This document shows positions 6,215 to 15,153 of a stretch of 64,000 bases of DNA, piece by piece; position 1 is the first letter of the stretch, and each line of letters starts with the position of its first letter. Origin of the DNA: Roseburia sp. (lineage in GTDB: Bacteria > Bacillota > Clostridia > Lachnospirales > Lachnospiraceae); contig JAMPFV010000007.1 of assembly GCA_023664265.1 (NCBI GenBank), forward strand, positions 1 through 64,000, read 5' to 3'. A program made the position numbers and the translations under genes. A model generated the notes under the pieces. The model searched no databases. It saw only the letters and a program-made list of their open reading frames with translations, and was not told the DNA's origin.

Positions 6215-7431
6215 ATAATCGTCCGAACCTGTCTGGGCTGGTACCGGTTCTCCTCCAGCGCCTTAATAATCTGATTCTTGTGCTCCGTGCCGAACGTTTC
6301 CAGCGTAATCCTAAGCTCCACCGCCGCGTTCCGGTTGATGGACACAAACTGATTGTGTTCCAGCTTGATGACATTGCCGTTCTGCGCCGCAATCACCTCA
6401 GACACCTTGGTCAACTCGCCCGGCTTATCCGGCAGCAGCACGGAAACCGTAAAGATGCGGTCGCGGAAAATAAGCCCCTGCTGAACCACCGACGACATGG
6501 TAATAATATCCATATTCCCGCCGCTGAGGATGGATACTACCTTCTTGTTCTTCTCGCTCAGATGGCGCAGCGCCGCGACGGTCAGCAGTCCGGAATTTTC
6601 CACAATCATCTTGTGATTTTCCACGATATCCAAAAAGGAAACGACCAGTTCCTCATCGGGGACGGTGATAATCTCATCGATGTTTTCCTTTATATATGGG
6701 AAAATATTCTTCCCCGGGGTCTTGACCGCCGTGCCGTCCGCAATCGTGTTGACGCTCGGGAGCGTTGTCACCTCGCCCGCCACCAATGAGGCCTGCATAC
6801 AGCTTGCACCCGCAGGCTCTACGCCGATAACGCGTATCTTGGGATTCAGCAGCTTTGCCAGCGTGGATACGCCCGTCGCCAGTCCGCCGCCGCCGATTGG
6901 CACAAGAATGATATCGACTAACGGAAGCTCCTTGAAAATCTCCATCGCAATCGTCCCCTGTCCGGTCGCAACCGCCAGATCGTCAAAAGGATGAATAAAG
7001 GTATAGCCCTTCTCCTCGGCAAGCCGGTAAGCGTACTCGCACGCCTCGTCGTACACGTCGCCCTTCAAAATAACCTCTGCGCCGTAGCTCTTCGTGCGGT
7101 TGACCTTCATCAGCGGCGTCGTGGTCGGCATGACAATCACCGCGTTTACACCGTACTCCTTCGCCGCATACGCCACGCCCTGCGCGTGATTGCCCGCCGA
7201 CGCAGTGATCAGGCCCTTTTCGCGCGCCTCCTGCGACAGCGTGCTTATCTTATAATATGCGCCCCGCAGCTTGTAGGCGCCTGTGCGCTGCATATTTTCC
7301 GGCTTCAAATACACCTTGTTTCCCGTCTGATTGCTCAGGAAATCGCTGTAAATCAGCTTCGTCTCCGAAGTGACTCTCTTTACGATTTCCGATGCCTCCT
7401 CAAATTTCTCAAGCGTCAACATTTCTGACAT
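6211..7431 (-). CDS. ilvA: Threonine ammonia-lyase with C-terminal ACT domain
   Basis: PLP-dependent fold II enzyme converting threonine to 2-oxobutanoate and ammonia, for isoleucine synthesis or threonine catabolism. At 406 aa it matches the short one-ACT type. The PLP lysine is in RTGAYKLRGA (Lys-54), the substrate loop is SAGNHAQG, the phosphate-binding glycine loop is PIGGGGLATG and a C-terminal ACT domain starts at FTVSVLLPDKPGEL. The start at 7431 (MSEMLTL) has GGAGG 9 bp upstream; the ATG at 7440 directly abuts that site. The stop codon lies inside the end of repeat copy A, so the last residues may have been altered by insertion. It sits 42 bp after ftsY on the same strand. Confidence 0.93.
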   Translation of the reverse strand: MSEMLTLEKFEEASEIVKRVTSETKLIYSDFLSNQTGNKVYLKPENMQRTGAYKLRGAYYKISTLSQEAREKGLITASAGNHAQGVAYAAKEYGVNAVIVMPTTTPLMKVNRTKSYGAEVILKGDVYDEACEYAYRLAEEKGYTFIHPFDDLAVATGQGTIAMEIFKELPLVDIILVPIGGGGLATGVSTLAKLLNPKIRVIGVEPAGASCMQASLVAGEVTTLPSVNTIADGTAVKTPGKNIFPYIKENIDEIITVPDEELVVSFLDIVENHKMIVENSGLLTVAALRHLSEKNKKVVSILSGGNMDIITMSSVVQQGLIFRDRIFTVSVLLPDKPGELTKVSEVIAAQNGNVIKLEHNQFVSINRNAAVELRITLETFGTEHKNQIIKALEENRYQPRQVRTII

Positions 7432-7473
7432 AATTCTCATCCTCCTTATCTATCGTTCACTGCATGGCGAAAA

Positions 7474-8433
7474 TTATTCGCCCGCAGAAGCATTCTCCTC
7501 GTCCGGCTTCACGTCAAACAACGCGTTGACAAAATCCTCCGCGTTAAATTTCTGTAAGTCGTCAATCGTCTCTCCCACGCCGATATACTTGACAGGGACA
7601 TTCAGCTCTGACTGTATCGCCACCGCGATACCACCCTTGGCCGTTCCGTCCATCTTTGTGAGAATAATGCCGGTCAGATTTGCAGCCTCTCCAAATTCCC
7701 TCGCCTGTGCCATCGCATTCTGCCCTGTCGTTCCGTCGAGAACAATCAGATTTTCCCTGTGCGCGTCCGGAAATTCCCTGTCGATAATGCGGTTCATCTT
7801 TTTCAGCTCTTCCATCAGGTTCTTCTTGTTGTGAAGCCTTCCTGCGGTATCGCAGATCAGGACATCCACGTTTCGCGCCTTTGCGGCGTTCACAGCGTCA
7901 TAGATCACGGAAGCGGGGTCTGCGCCGTCCGTCCCGCCGATCATGTCAACGCCGGCCCGATGCGCCCACTCCGCAAGCTGCTCGCCCGCAGCCGCGCGGA
8001 AGGTGTCCGCAGCCGCAATCAGCACCTTTTTGCCCTGCCCCTTTAAAATGCTTGCAAGCTTGCCGACAGAAGTCGTTTTTCCCACGCCGTTTACGCCGAT
8101 AATAAAGATGATTGACTGCATTTTCTCAAAATCATAGGCAGTCTCCCCCACCTGCATCTGCTCCTTAATGCTCTCCACCAGAAGCTGCTTGCACTCGGAG
8201 GGCCGGCGCAGATGGCGCTTCTTCACCTCCTCCTTCATGCGCTCCATAATATCGTTTGTCGCGTTGACGCCGATATCGCCCATGATAAGGGTTTCCTCAA
8301 GCTCCTCGTAAAAGTCGTCATCTATCTCCGAGGCTCCGTAGAACACCGCGTCGATTCCCGCGACAATGTTATCCCTTGTCTTGTTCAGCCCTGCCTTTAA
8401 TCTGCTAAAAAAGCCCTTTTTTTCCTCCGCCAT
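7474..8433 (-). CDS. ftsY: Signal recognition particle receptor FtsY
   Basis: SRP receptor GTPase at the cytoplasmic membrane, partner of Ffh encoded at 101-1456. The 319-aa protein has a short basic N-terminus and lacks the long acidic A domain of enterobacteria, as is normal in Firmicutes. The NG domain shows P-loop GVNGVGKTT at 113-121, AADTFRAAA at 141-149, DTAGRLHNK near 195 and TKMDGTAKGG near 258. A GGAGG ribosome site precedes the ATG. It follows smc by 12 bp and is part of the rnc-smc-ftsY operon. Confidence 0.97.
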   Translation of the reverse strand: MAEEKKGFFSRLKAGLNKTRDNIVAGIDAVFYGASEIDDDFYEELEETLIMGDIGVNATNDIMERMKEEVKKRHLRRPSECKQLLVESIKEQMQVGETAYDFEKMQSIIFIIGVNGVGKTTSVGKLASILKGQGKKVLIAAADTFRAAAGEQLAEWAHRAGVDMIGGTDGADPASVIYDAVNAAKARNVDVLICDTAGRLHNKKNLMEELKKMNRIIDREFPDAHRENLIVLDGTTGQNAMAQAREFGEAANLTGIILTKMDGTAKGGIAVAIQSELNVPVKYIGVGETIDDLQKFNAEDFVNALFDVKPDEENASAGE

Positions 8434-8445
8434 CGACTTCCTCCT

Positions 8446-11400
8446 CTAATCCTCTATCGCGCTGTCTACAAGGTTTACACTTACCAGCGTTGAAACGCCC
8501 TTCTCCTGCATGGTGATTCCATATAATCTGTCTGCCTGCTCCATTGTGCCGCGCCTGTGCGTAATGACAATAAACTGCGTGTGCTTTGTGAGCTTATTTA
8601 AATACTTCGCGAAACGGTTTACATTCTGTTCGTCCAGCGCGGCCTCAATCTCATCCAGCAGGCAGAACGGGGACGGCTTGAGGTTCTGTATCGCGAACAA
8701 AAGCGCTATCGCCGTAAAGGATTTCTCCCCGCCGGACAACTGCATCATATTTTGAAGCTTTTTCCCGGGCGGCTGGGCGATAATCCGGATTCCCGCCTCC
8801 AGAATATCCTCGTCCTCAATCAGCTCCAAAGCGCCCTTGCCTCCGCCGAACAGCTCCTTAAATACCTTGTCAAACTCCTGCCGGATTTCCGCAAATTTTT
8901 CTGAGAACTGCTTGCGCATGGCGCTGTCAAGCTCCTCGATAATGCCCTCCAGCGTTTTCTCCGCCTCAATCAGATCGTCGTGCTGATTCTTCAGGAAAGT
9001 GTAGCGCTCCATAAGAGACTTGTAGTCCTCAATCGCATTTACATTGACATCGCCCAGCTTTTTGATGTCCTCCTTTATCGTCGATATCTGCCGGCGCATT
9101 TCGGGAATGTCCGTCATCTCCTCATTGCGCATGGATACTGCGTTATTCAGCGTAATCTCATACTCACTCCACATGTAGTTCATCTGCGTCTCAAGCGCTT
9201 CCTCCAGCTTCTCCCTCTGGGAATTGAGTCTGTATACCTCCTTATCCAGTGCGTTCTTGCGCTCCGAGATTTCTTCCCGCGTCGAGAAGAAATTCCTCTG
9301 CTTCTGCGCAAGCTCCTCTCTGGTCTGTTGCTTTTCCTTTAAGGCGATTTCCGCGTCAGACTGCGTCGTGTCAGAGGCCGCGATGGTTTTCTCGATTTCT
9401 TCTATACTATGCCGCTTTTCCTCCGCTTCCTCAAGGCTGGCGTCCAAGCTCGTCTGTACCTCGGAAAGCTCCTCCCTGTGGCGCGCAAGCTCACTCTCGA
9501 TACGCTCGAGGTTCGTCTGTTCAAACTCCTGCTTCTGCAGCAGCTTCTCATATTCCACATCCCACTCGCTCACAAGCTCCGTCTTGCCCGACTCGTCCTC
9601 GCGGTACGCCTCAAGCTCTCTCTGCCACGCGGTTATCGACTGTTCAATCGACTGCTCGCTCTCCTCCGACGCCTGAAGCTCCTTGGCGATGGTGTCCTTC
9701 TCCGCATCAATCTCGCGAACCCGCCGCTCCATCTCCTGCTCCTCATTCTTCAGTGCGTCAAAGCCCTGCTCCGCCTCGCTCTTTCGCTCCTCGGCAGTCA
9801 CAACGTTCAATCTGGCGGTATTCTGGCGGATGAAAAGCTCCTGCAGCTCCGCCTTTGTGTCCTCTATCGCCTTACGCAGCTCATTGCGCTCCGCCTTGAT
9901 ATCCTCGATATCCTGCTCCGCTGCCTCGACCTTCGCCTTGGTCTCCTTGAGCTTTTTCGCCAGCTCCTCAAGCTCGCGGCGACGTCCCAACAGATTGGAG
10001 CTGTTCTTGTAGGCGCCGCCGCTGATGGCGCCGCCCGGAACAAGCAATTCGCCCTCCAGCGTTACCATCCGCACGCTGTAGCCATACTTCCGCGCTATGC
10101 GTATCGCGTTGTCAACATGGTCAACCACCACAATCCTGCCGAGCATGGTCTTTGCGACATTTGCATACTTGGAGTCGGTTCTGACAAGCGTGTCGGCAAG
10201 CCCGATTACGCCCTTCTCCGCCAAGACCTCCGGCGTCTTAAACCGCTGCGGGTCAGTGATGCTGGTAAGCGGAAGAAAGGTCGCGCGCCCGAAACGATTC
10301 TGCTTCAAAAAGCCGATCATTTTCTTCGCGACATCCTCATCCTCCGTGACAATGTTCTGGATATTTCCGCCCAGCGCCGTCTCAATCGCCGTCTCATACT
10401 CCTTATCCACCTTGATAATATCGGCGATCACTCCGATAATGCCCTTGTTCTTCTCCTTCTGCTCCATGACCTTCTGGATGCTGTTTCCGTAGCCCTCGTA
10501 CCGCTCGGTAAGATTTGAGATGGTATCAAGCTTTGACTTCTCCCGCTGGTACTGCGCCTGAAGCGTCTTAATCTCATCATCCTTGCGCGTCAGCCGCTCA
10601 CGGAAGGTACCGCTCTTCTCGTCCATCTCGCTCAGACGGCCGTTCACGTCAATGATGCGGTCGTTAATCTCCTCAAATTCCTCCCGCAGTGCCTTTATCT
10701 CCGCCTCGCGCTCCGCCTCATCGCTCTTTGCGCGCAGGAGCCGGGAATTCAGCTCCGCTCTCCGGATGCGCAGCTGCTCCATCATCGTGTCAAAACTGCT
10801 GAGCTTGGACTTAATTGTGGCCCGGTCATTCAGCGTCTCGATAATCCGGTTCTTGTTTTCCTCAATCCGGTTATTCAGCTCCTCGATATGCGCCTGCACC
10901 TCCGAGAGAGCGCCCTTTGCCGCGTCGCGCTCTTTCTCAAGAGCGGCAACCTGTCCGTCAAAAACAGCCTTGTCGGCAAGAATTTTGTCGCGGTCCGCCT
11001 CCCGCTCGCTGATCTGCGCCGAAATCGCCGCAATCCGCTCCTGAAAGTGCTGCTCATTGCCCTGTGCGCTCCGAATCTGCTCCTTCAGGACGTTAATCTC
11101 CCCCTCCAGCTTTCCGCGCATAACGCTCGCGTCGGTCAGCGTGCTTCTGGTCTCCTCGATCTCCTGCTCCAGCTCCGTTATCCGTGTCTGAATATCGTCA
11201 TATTCCGCCTTGACCCTGTCGTACTGCACAACCGTGTTGTCATATTCCTCCTGCGCAATCGCATAATTGCCCGTAACCTCCGCCAGCTGATTGGAAATCC
11301 GCTCATTTTCGAGCAGGAACATGTTGACGTCCAGCTCCTTGAGCTCCTCTCTCTTGCGCAGATAAACCCGGGCCTTCTCCGACTGCTTCTCCAAGGGTTC

Positions 11401-12006
11401 CACCTGCTTCTCGAGCTCGCTTAAAATATCGTTGACGCGGACAAGATTATTCTTCTCATCCTCCAGCTTCTTCTGCGCGGTCGCCTTGCGCTTTTTGAAC
11501 TTCACGATGCCCGCCGCCTCGTCAAAAAGCTCCCGCTTTTCCTCTGGCTTCCCGCTCAGGATTTTCTCAATCTGTCCCTGCCCGATAATCGAGTAGCCCT
11601 CCTTACCGATACCCGTATCATAGAACAGCTCGTTGACATCCTTCAATCGACAGGGCGTCCCGTTGATGGAGTATTCGCTCTCGCCGGAGCGGTATAGACG
11701 TCTGGCAACCGTAACCTCATCATAGTCTATCGTCAGGGCATGATCCGCATTGTCAAAGGTGATTGCCACGTATGAATATCCCAGCGGCTTGCGCAGCTCT
11801 GTCCCCGAGAAGATAACATCCTGCATAGACTCGCCGCGGAGCTGCTTGATGCGCTGCTCGCCCAACACCCACCGCACCGCGTCGGCCACGTTGCTCTTTC
11901 CCGATCCATTCGGCCCGACAATCCCCGTGATGCCCTGATGAAATTCAAATTTTATCTTGTTTGCAAAGGATTTAAATCCCTGTACCTCTATACTCTTTAA
12001 ATACAT
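8446..12006 (-). CDS. smc: Chromosome segregation protein SMC
   Basis: Condensin ATPase that compacts and segregates the chromosome with ScpA and ScpB. At 1186 aa it has full length. Walker A GPNGSGKSN is at 31-39 in the N-terminal head. Two long heptad-rich coiled-coil arms (about 170-500 and 660-1020) flank the hinge (about 515-640). The C-terminal head has signature LSGGEKS and Walker B FCLLDEIEAALDE. ScpA and ScpB are not in this window. The gene lies between rnc (11 bp away) and ftsY (12 bp away), the canonical Firmicutes order. Confidence 0.97.
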   Translation of the reverse strand: MYLKSIEVQGFKSFANKIKFEFHQGITGIVGPNGSGKSNVADAVRWVLGEQRIKQLRGESMQDVIFSGTELRKPLGYSYVAITFDNADHALTIDYDEVTVARRLYRSGESEYSINGTPCRLKDVNELFYDTGIGKEGYSIIGQGQIEKILSGKPEEKRELFDEAAGIVKFKKRKATAQKKLEDEKNNLVRVNDILSELEKQVEPLEKQSEKARVYLRKREELKELDVNMFLLENERISNQLAEVTGNYAIAQEEYDNTVVQYDRVKAEYDDIQTRITELEQEIEETRSTLTDASVMRGKLEGEINVLKEQIRSAQGNEQHFQERIAAISAQISEREADRDKILADKAVFDGQVAALEKERDAAKGALSEVQAHIEELNNRIEENKNRIIETLNDRATIKSKLSSFDTMMEQLRIRRAELNSRLLRAKSDEAEREAEIKALREEFEEINDRIIDVNGRLSEMDEKSGTFRERLTRKDDEIKTLQAQYQREKSKLDTISNLTERYEGYGNSIQKVMEQKEKNKGIIGVIADIIKVDKEYETAIETALGGNIQNIVTEDEDVAKKMIGFLKQNRFGRATFLPLTSITDPQRFKTPEVLAEKGVIGLADTLVRTDSKYANVAKTMLGRIVVVDHVDNAIRIARKYGYSVRMVTLEGELLVPGGAISGGAYKNSSNLLGRRRELEELAKKLKETKAKVEAAEQDIEDIKAERNELRKAIEDTKAELQELFIRQNTARLNVVTAEERKSEAEQGFDALKNEEQEMERRVREIDAEKDTIAKELQASEESEQSIEQSITAWQRELEAYREDESGKTELVSEWDVEYEKLLQKQEFEQTNLERIESELARHREELSEVQTSLDASLEEAEEKRHSIEEIEKTIAASDTTQSDAEIALKEKQQTREELAQKQRNFFSTREEISERKNALDKEVYRLNSQREKLEEALETQMNYMWSEYEITLNNAVSMRNEEMTDIPEMRRQISTIKEDIKKLGDVNVNAIEDYKSLMERYTFLKNQHDDLIEAEKTLEGIIEELDSAMRKQFSEKFAEIRQEFDKVFKELFGGGKGALELIEDEDILEAGIRIIAQPPGKKLQNMMQLSGGEKSFTAIALLFAIQNLKPSPFCLLDEIEAALDEQNVNRFAKYLNKLTKHTQFIVITHRRGTMEQADRLYGITMQEKGVSTLVSVNLVDSAIED

Positions 12007-12017
12007 TCCGTCCCCCG

Positions 12018-12722
12018 TTACAGTTTCTGTCCGCTTCTCAACCGTTTTAACGCCTCGTACGCCGCATGCTGCTCCGCCGTCTTCTTGTTTCTCCCCGTTC
12101 CGGAGCCAATCAGCACATCGTTGAGATAGGCCGCCACCTGAAATTCCTTGTCATGCTCCGGCCCCTGCTCGCTCACCAGCTCATAGCGCAGCTGCGCGTC
12201 GCTGTCTTTCTGAATCTCCTCCTGCAGCAGGGTCTTGCTGTCAATAAAGAGCATCTTATTATCCAAATCGGACAGGACGAACCTGTAAATATATGCCTTG
12301 GCATTTTCAATGCCGCCATCAAGAAAAATCGCGCCGATAACGGCCTCCATCACATCCGAGATAATGGAGTCGCGATTCCTGCCGCCGGTGCTCTCCTCTC
12401 CTTTTCCAAGCAGAATATACACCCCCAAATCAATATCTCTGGCGCAGTAGGCCAACGCGGGCTCACACACCATGGAGGCGCGCAGCTTGGTCAGCTGTCC
12501 CTCCGGCAGCTCCTCATGCTCCCGGAACAGAAATTCACTGGAAATCAGCTCCAGTACCGCGTCGCCCAGAAATTCCAGCCGCTCATAGTTCTTTAGTTTG
12601 TTTATTTTCTGTTCGTTCGCAAATGAACTGTGGGTCAGCGCCTGCTTCAGCAGACGCTCGTCCCGAAACGTGTATCCTATTCTTTTCTGCAATTCCTGCA
12701 GCATTTCCTTCATATTTCGCAT
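12018..12722 (-). CDS. rnc: Ribonuclease III
   Basis: Double-strand-specific endoribonuclease for rRNA processing and mRNA turnover; 234 aa. The RNase III signature YERLEFLGDAVLEL lies near residue 45, with the second catalytic acidic cluster DVMEAVIGAIFLDGG near 122. A dsRNA-binding domain fills the C-terminal third (from about 162, ending KKTAEQHAAYEALKRL). The ATG has GAGGAG 7 bp upstream. A stable hairpin lies in the 63-bp gap between acpP and rnc, which could be a processing site for the enzyme itself (inference). Confidence 0.96.
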   Translation of the reverse strand: MRNMKEMLQELQKRIGYTFRDERLLKQALTHSSFANEQKINKLKNYERLEFLGDAVLELISSEFLFREHEELPEGQLTKLRASMVCEPALAYCARDIDLGVYILLGKGEESTGGRNRDSIISDVMEAVIGAIFLDGGIENAKAYIYRFVLSDLDNKMLFIDSKTLLQEEIQKDSDAQLRYELVSEQGPEHDKEFQVAAYLNDVLIGSGTGRNKKTAEQHAAYEALKRLRSGQKL

Positions 12723-12745
12723 TATCCGACTCCTCTATCATGCAA

Positions 12746-12770
12746 GAAAGCCCCTAAAATTAGGGCTTTC
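12746..12770. other. Stem-loop between acpP and rnc
   Basis: GAAAGCCC and GGGCTTTC form an 8-bp stem with an AT-rich loop; flanking bases extend the pairing with bulges. On the minus strand only a weak T run follows, so it may be a partial terminator or an RNase III processing site in the rnc leader. Confidence 0.5.
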
Positions 12771-12785
12771 CTGCAAAATTGCGTT

Positions 12786-13016
12786 TCAATTCCTTACGCT
12801 CTCTATCAGCGCGACGGCCTCCCTGACCGTCTTTATATTGTATATGTCTTCGGCGGGAATGGTAATCCCTAATTCATCCTCCACGCCTTTCACGATCTGG
12901 TACACGTCCAGCGAATCGGCGCCCAAATCCGTGAGAAAAGCCATTTCCTGTTTAATCTCCTCGGGATCCATGCCAAGGACCTCGGCCGTAACCCTCTTCA
13001 AAGCTTCAAATTCCAT
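12786..13016 (-). CDS. acpP: Acyl carrier protein
   Basis: 76-aa carrier of growing fatty acyl chains through a 4'-phosphopantetheine arm. The attachment serine is Ser-35 in the motif LGADSLDVYQ. The protein is acidic and helical as usual. It lies 14 bp after plsX and before rnc, matching the plsX-acpP-rnc-smc-ftsY order of Firmicutes, which couples phospholipid precursor supply and cell growth genes. Confidence 0.96.
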   Translation of the reverse strand: MEFEALKRVTAEVLGMDPEEIKQEMAFLTDLGADSLDVYQIVKGVEDELGITIPAEDIYNIKTVREAVALIESVRN

Positions 13017-13030
13017 TTGTGCGCCCTTCC

Positions 13031-14044
13031 TTACTCATCTTTGAGAATGACCTTTTCCTTTATCCTTTGATTGATGTTCTGCTCCTTAAAGGTCACGCAC
13101 TGCAGCACGGAGTTCTTAATCTCATTGGCCTTGGAGCTCCCATGCGTCTTTACCACCAGCCCGTTCAATCCAAGCAGCGGCGCGCCGCCGTACTCCTCCA
13201 GACTAAAGCCCTTGAGCGTCCGTTTCAACGCGGGCTTTACAAGCAAAGCGCCTATCTTGCTGCGCAGCGAGGTCATCATTCCCGCCTTTACCTTCTTAAT
13301 CAGCGTCGCGCCCACACCCTCGTACAGCTTCAATATGATATTTCCTGCAAAGGCCTCGCAGACAATGACGTCCGCGTAGCCCGTCGGAATATCCCGCGCC
13401 TCGATGCTGCCGATAAAGTTAATCTCGGGACAGTTCTTTAACAGCGGAAAGGTCTCCTTCACCAAGGCATTCCCCTTCTCCTCCTCCGCGCCGATATTTA
13501 CGATTGCCACGCGGGGCTTGTCCACCCCCATAACGCTCTCCATATATACGGAACCCATCTTGGCGAACTGGACAAGCTGTGACGGTCTGGCATCCACGTT
13601 GGCCCCGCAGTCTATCAGCAGAGAGCAGCCTGTCTCCGTCGGGATAAGCGGCGCCAGAGGAGCGCGCTCGATGCCCTTTATTCTGCCCACGATAAGCTGT
13701 CCGCCAACCAAAATAGCGCCGGAGCTTCCCGCCGATACGAATGCATCGCAGACACCGTCCTTCACCAGATTCAGCGCCACCACAATGGAGGAATCCTTCT
13801 TCTTGCGAATCGCCATTACCGGAGGCTCCGCAGTCTCTATCTTCTCCGTCGCGTTGACGACCTCGATTAACTCCTTATTGTAAGTATATTGGGAGAGCAG
13901 CTCGTTTATCGTCTCCTGCCTCCCGACGAGATAAGCCTTAATCCTGTTATTCTCGGTGACCGCCTCCACAACGCCCTTTACAATCTCCGCAGGGGCATTG
14001 TCGCCTCCCATCGCATCCACCGCAACTCTGGTTACTTCATCCAT
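13031..14044 (-). CDS. plsX: Phosphate acyltransferase PlsX
   Basis: Converts acyl-ACP and phosphate to acyl-phosphate for PlsY in phospholipid synthesis. About 337 aa. The N-terminal motif VAVDAMGGDNAPAEIVKG is diagnostic. Further conserved blocks are GCSLLIDCGANVDARP and the C-terminal EEYGGAPLLGLNGLVVKTHG. The start at 14044 (MDEVTRVAVD) has GGAGG 9 bp upstream; in-frame codons further upstream look non-homologous. A terminator hairpin (14208-14246) separates it from rpmF, so plsX-acpP-rnc-smc-ftsY probably starts its own transcript. Confidence 0.95.
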   Translation of the reverse strand: MDEVTRVAVDAMGGDNAPAEIVKGVVEAVTENNRIKAYLVGRQETINELLSQYTYNKELIEVVNATEKIETAEPPVMAIRKKKDSSIVVALNLVKDGVCDAFVSAGSSGAILVGGQLIVGRIKGIERAPLAPLIPTETGCSLLIDCGANVDARPSQLVQFAKMGSVYMESVMGVDKPRVAIVNIGAEEEKGNALVKETFPLLKNCPEINFIGSIEARDIPTGYADVIVCEAFAGNIILKLYEGVGATLIKKVKAGMMTSLRSKIGALLVKPALKRTLKGFSLEEYGGAPLLGLNGLVVKTHGSSKANEIKNSVLQCVTFKEQNINQRIKEKVILKDE

Positions 14045-14207
14045 TATCCCAATCCTCCATACCGGCAAAGCTGCTCCCGAGCCTTCCGCTGATTATCCAC
14101 ATTACTATAAATATACTAGACCCAATCACAAAAGTCAACAACTCCCATAACGCCAAGGCTGATTGTATAAAATCAATCATCCCCTGCCAATTGACTTCAG
14201 TTAATCG

Positions 14208-14246
14208 AAAACAAGAGAATGAGACGCATCTCATTCTCTTGTTTTT
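14208..14246. terminator. Strong bidirectional hairpin terminator after rpmF
   Basis: A 17-bp perfect stem (AAAACAAGAGAATGAGA / TCTCATTCTCTTGTTTT) with a 4-nt loop. Both ends finish in T runs. It lies 34 bp past the rpmF stop codon and upstream of plsX, so it should end the yceD-rpmF transcript. Confidence 0.85.
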
Positions 14247-14280
14247 ATGCGCCTCAACAGCGCACGCTTCCGCTATGCAT

Positions 14281-14460
14281 TTAGTCAACTGCGATAATCT
14301 CTTTCTTATTATAAGAGCCACAGGCCTTACATACTCTGTGAGGCACCATCAAAGCACCGCATTTACTGCACTTTACCAATGTAGGAGCGCTCATCTTCCA
14401 GTTCGCTCTTCTCTTATCTCTTCTGCTCTTGGAAGATTTATTCTTAGGACAAATAGACAT
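14281..14460 (-). CDS. rpmF: 50S ribosomal protein L32
   Basis: 59-aa zinc-ribbon ribosomal protein that begins MSICPKNKSSKSRRDKRRAN. It has two CxxC pairs (CSKC and CKAC) for zinc and the conserved LVKCSKCGALMVPHRVC stretch. It lies immediately after yceD (2-bp gap), the widespread yceD-rpmF pair, and shares the strong promoter at 15012-15040. A terminator follows. Confidence 0.95.
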   Translation of the reverse strand: MSICPKNKSSKSRRDKRRANWKMSAPTLVKCSKCGALMVPHRVCKACGSYNKKEIIAVD

Positions 14461-14462
14461 TG

Positions 14463-14984
14463 TTACACCTCCTTATTCGCTTCAAAAATATTCTTAATAG
14501 CCGCCATACGAGGGTCGGGGACGAAATCGTCACAGCCGCAGTCCCCATCGTTTAAATTTTTGCCGCAAACCTTACAAATCCCTTTGCACGAGTCCCTACA
14601 CAAAATTTTCTCCGGCCAATTTAGCAATATTTCATTCTTGATCAGTTCGTCCACATTGAAGTGATACCCTTCCATGAACTCCGGCACATCCTCCGTCGCC
14701 GCCTCTGCGTTATCCGGCGATGCGACCTCGAACGCGAAGGATAAATCAAATGTATAGTCAACATCCTCAAGGCATCTGTCGCAGGCCAATGTAACGGTCA
14801 GTCCCATGCTTCCCTCTACAAGCGCCTTGCCCTGTGCGATATTGGAAAGCCTTAACGCCACCGGCTGCTTCTCCTTTATCGGAAAGCTTCCGGACCGGTT
14901 CGTACAGACATCCGGCTCATATAAAGCCGTCAGCTCCTGCACACAGCCCTCATTCATAAATACATCTGTCAAATTCACCAACAT
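14463..14984 (-). CDS. yceD: YceD/DUF177 family protein
   Basis: 173-aa protein of the DUF177 family, linked to 23S rRNA/large-subunit assembly in other organisms (established association; mechanism incomplete). The conserved CDRCLEDV motif is near residue 90. The C-terminal part has a cysteine cluster (CRDSCKGICKVCGKNLNDGDC) that probably binds zinc. It is 2 bp upstream of rpmF and preceded by a consensus promoter, so the two are co-expressed. Confidence 0.92.
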   Translation of the reverse strand: MLVNLTDVFMNEGCVQELTALYEPDVCTNRSGSFPIKEKQPVALRLSNIAQGKALVEGSMGLTVTLACDRCLEDVDYTFDLSFAFEVASPDNAEAATEDVPEFMEGYHFNVDELIKNEILLNWPEKILCRDSCKGICKVCGKNLNDGDCGCDDFVPDPRMAAIKNIFEANKEV

Positions 14985-15011
14985 AGCAGACTCCTATCCA
15001 CACATTCATAT

Positions 15012-15040
15012 ATTATACAGATGAAGTCTCGCCTTGTCAA
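15012..15040 (-). promoter_or_regulatory. Consensus sigma-A promoter of yceD-rpmF
   Basis: On the minus strand TTGACA, 17 bp and TATAAT, a perfect match at both hexamers and spacing. It lies 28 bp before the yceD start codon, fitting high expression of a ribosomal protein operon. Confidence 0.85.
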
Positions 15041-15087
15041 CTGTTTTTTTCAGCGGCTTCAGAGGTACGGAATGCAGCCAAAGTCAG

Positions 15088-15132
15088 GAAAGAATTTGTC
15101 GCGCAAGCAACGCAGGCGCGGCAAATTCTTTG
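15088..15132. terminator. Terminator-like inverted repeat after the lipoprotein gene
   Basis: AAAGAATTTG-CGCGC on the left pairs with GCGCG-CAAATTCTTT on the right with one bulged or mismatched base, enclosing an 11-nt loop. It sits about 20 bp past the stop of the lipoprotein gene and just upstream of the yceD promoter. No clear U run follows, so termination strength is uncertain. Confidence 0.5.
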
Positions 15133-15153
15133 AACACAAGCTTGCGTGCGTTT

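Noticed and set aside
9409..10518. Long plus-strand open frame opposite smc
   Set aside because: Shadow of the Glu/Lys-rich coiled-coil coding strand; Leu/Arg-rich translation without any family motif.
14037..14321. 94-codon minus-strand frame between plsX and rpmF
   Set aside because: It would run through the strong terminator hairpin and overlap both genes; no ribosome site and no homology-like pattern.
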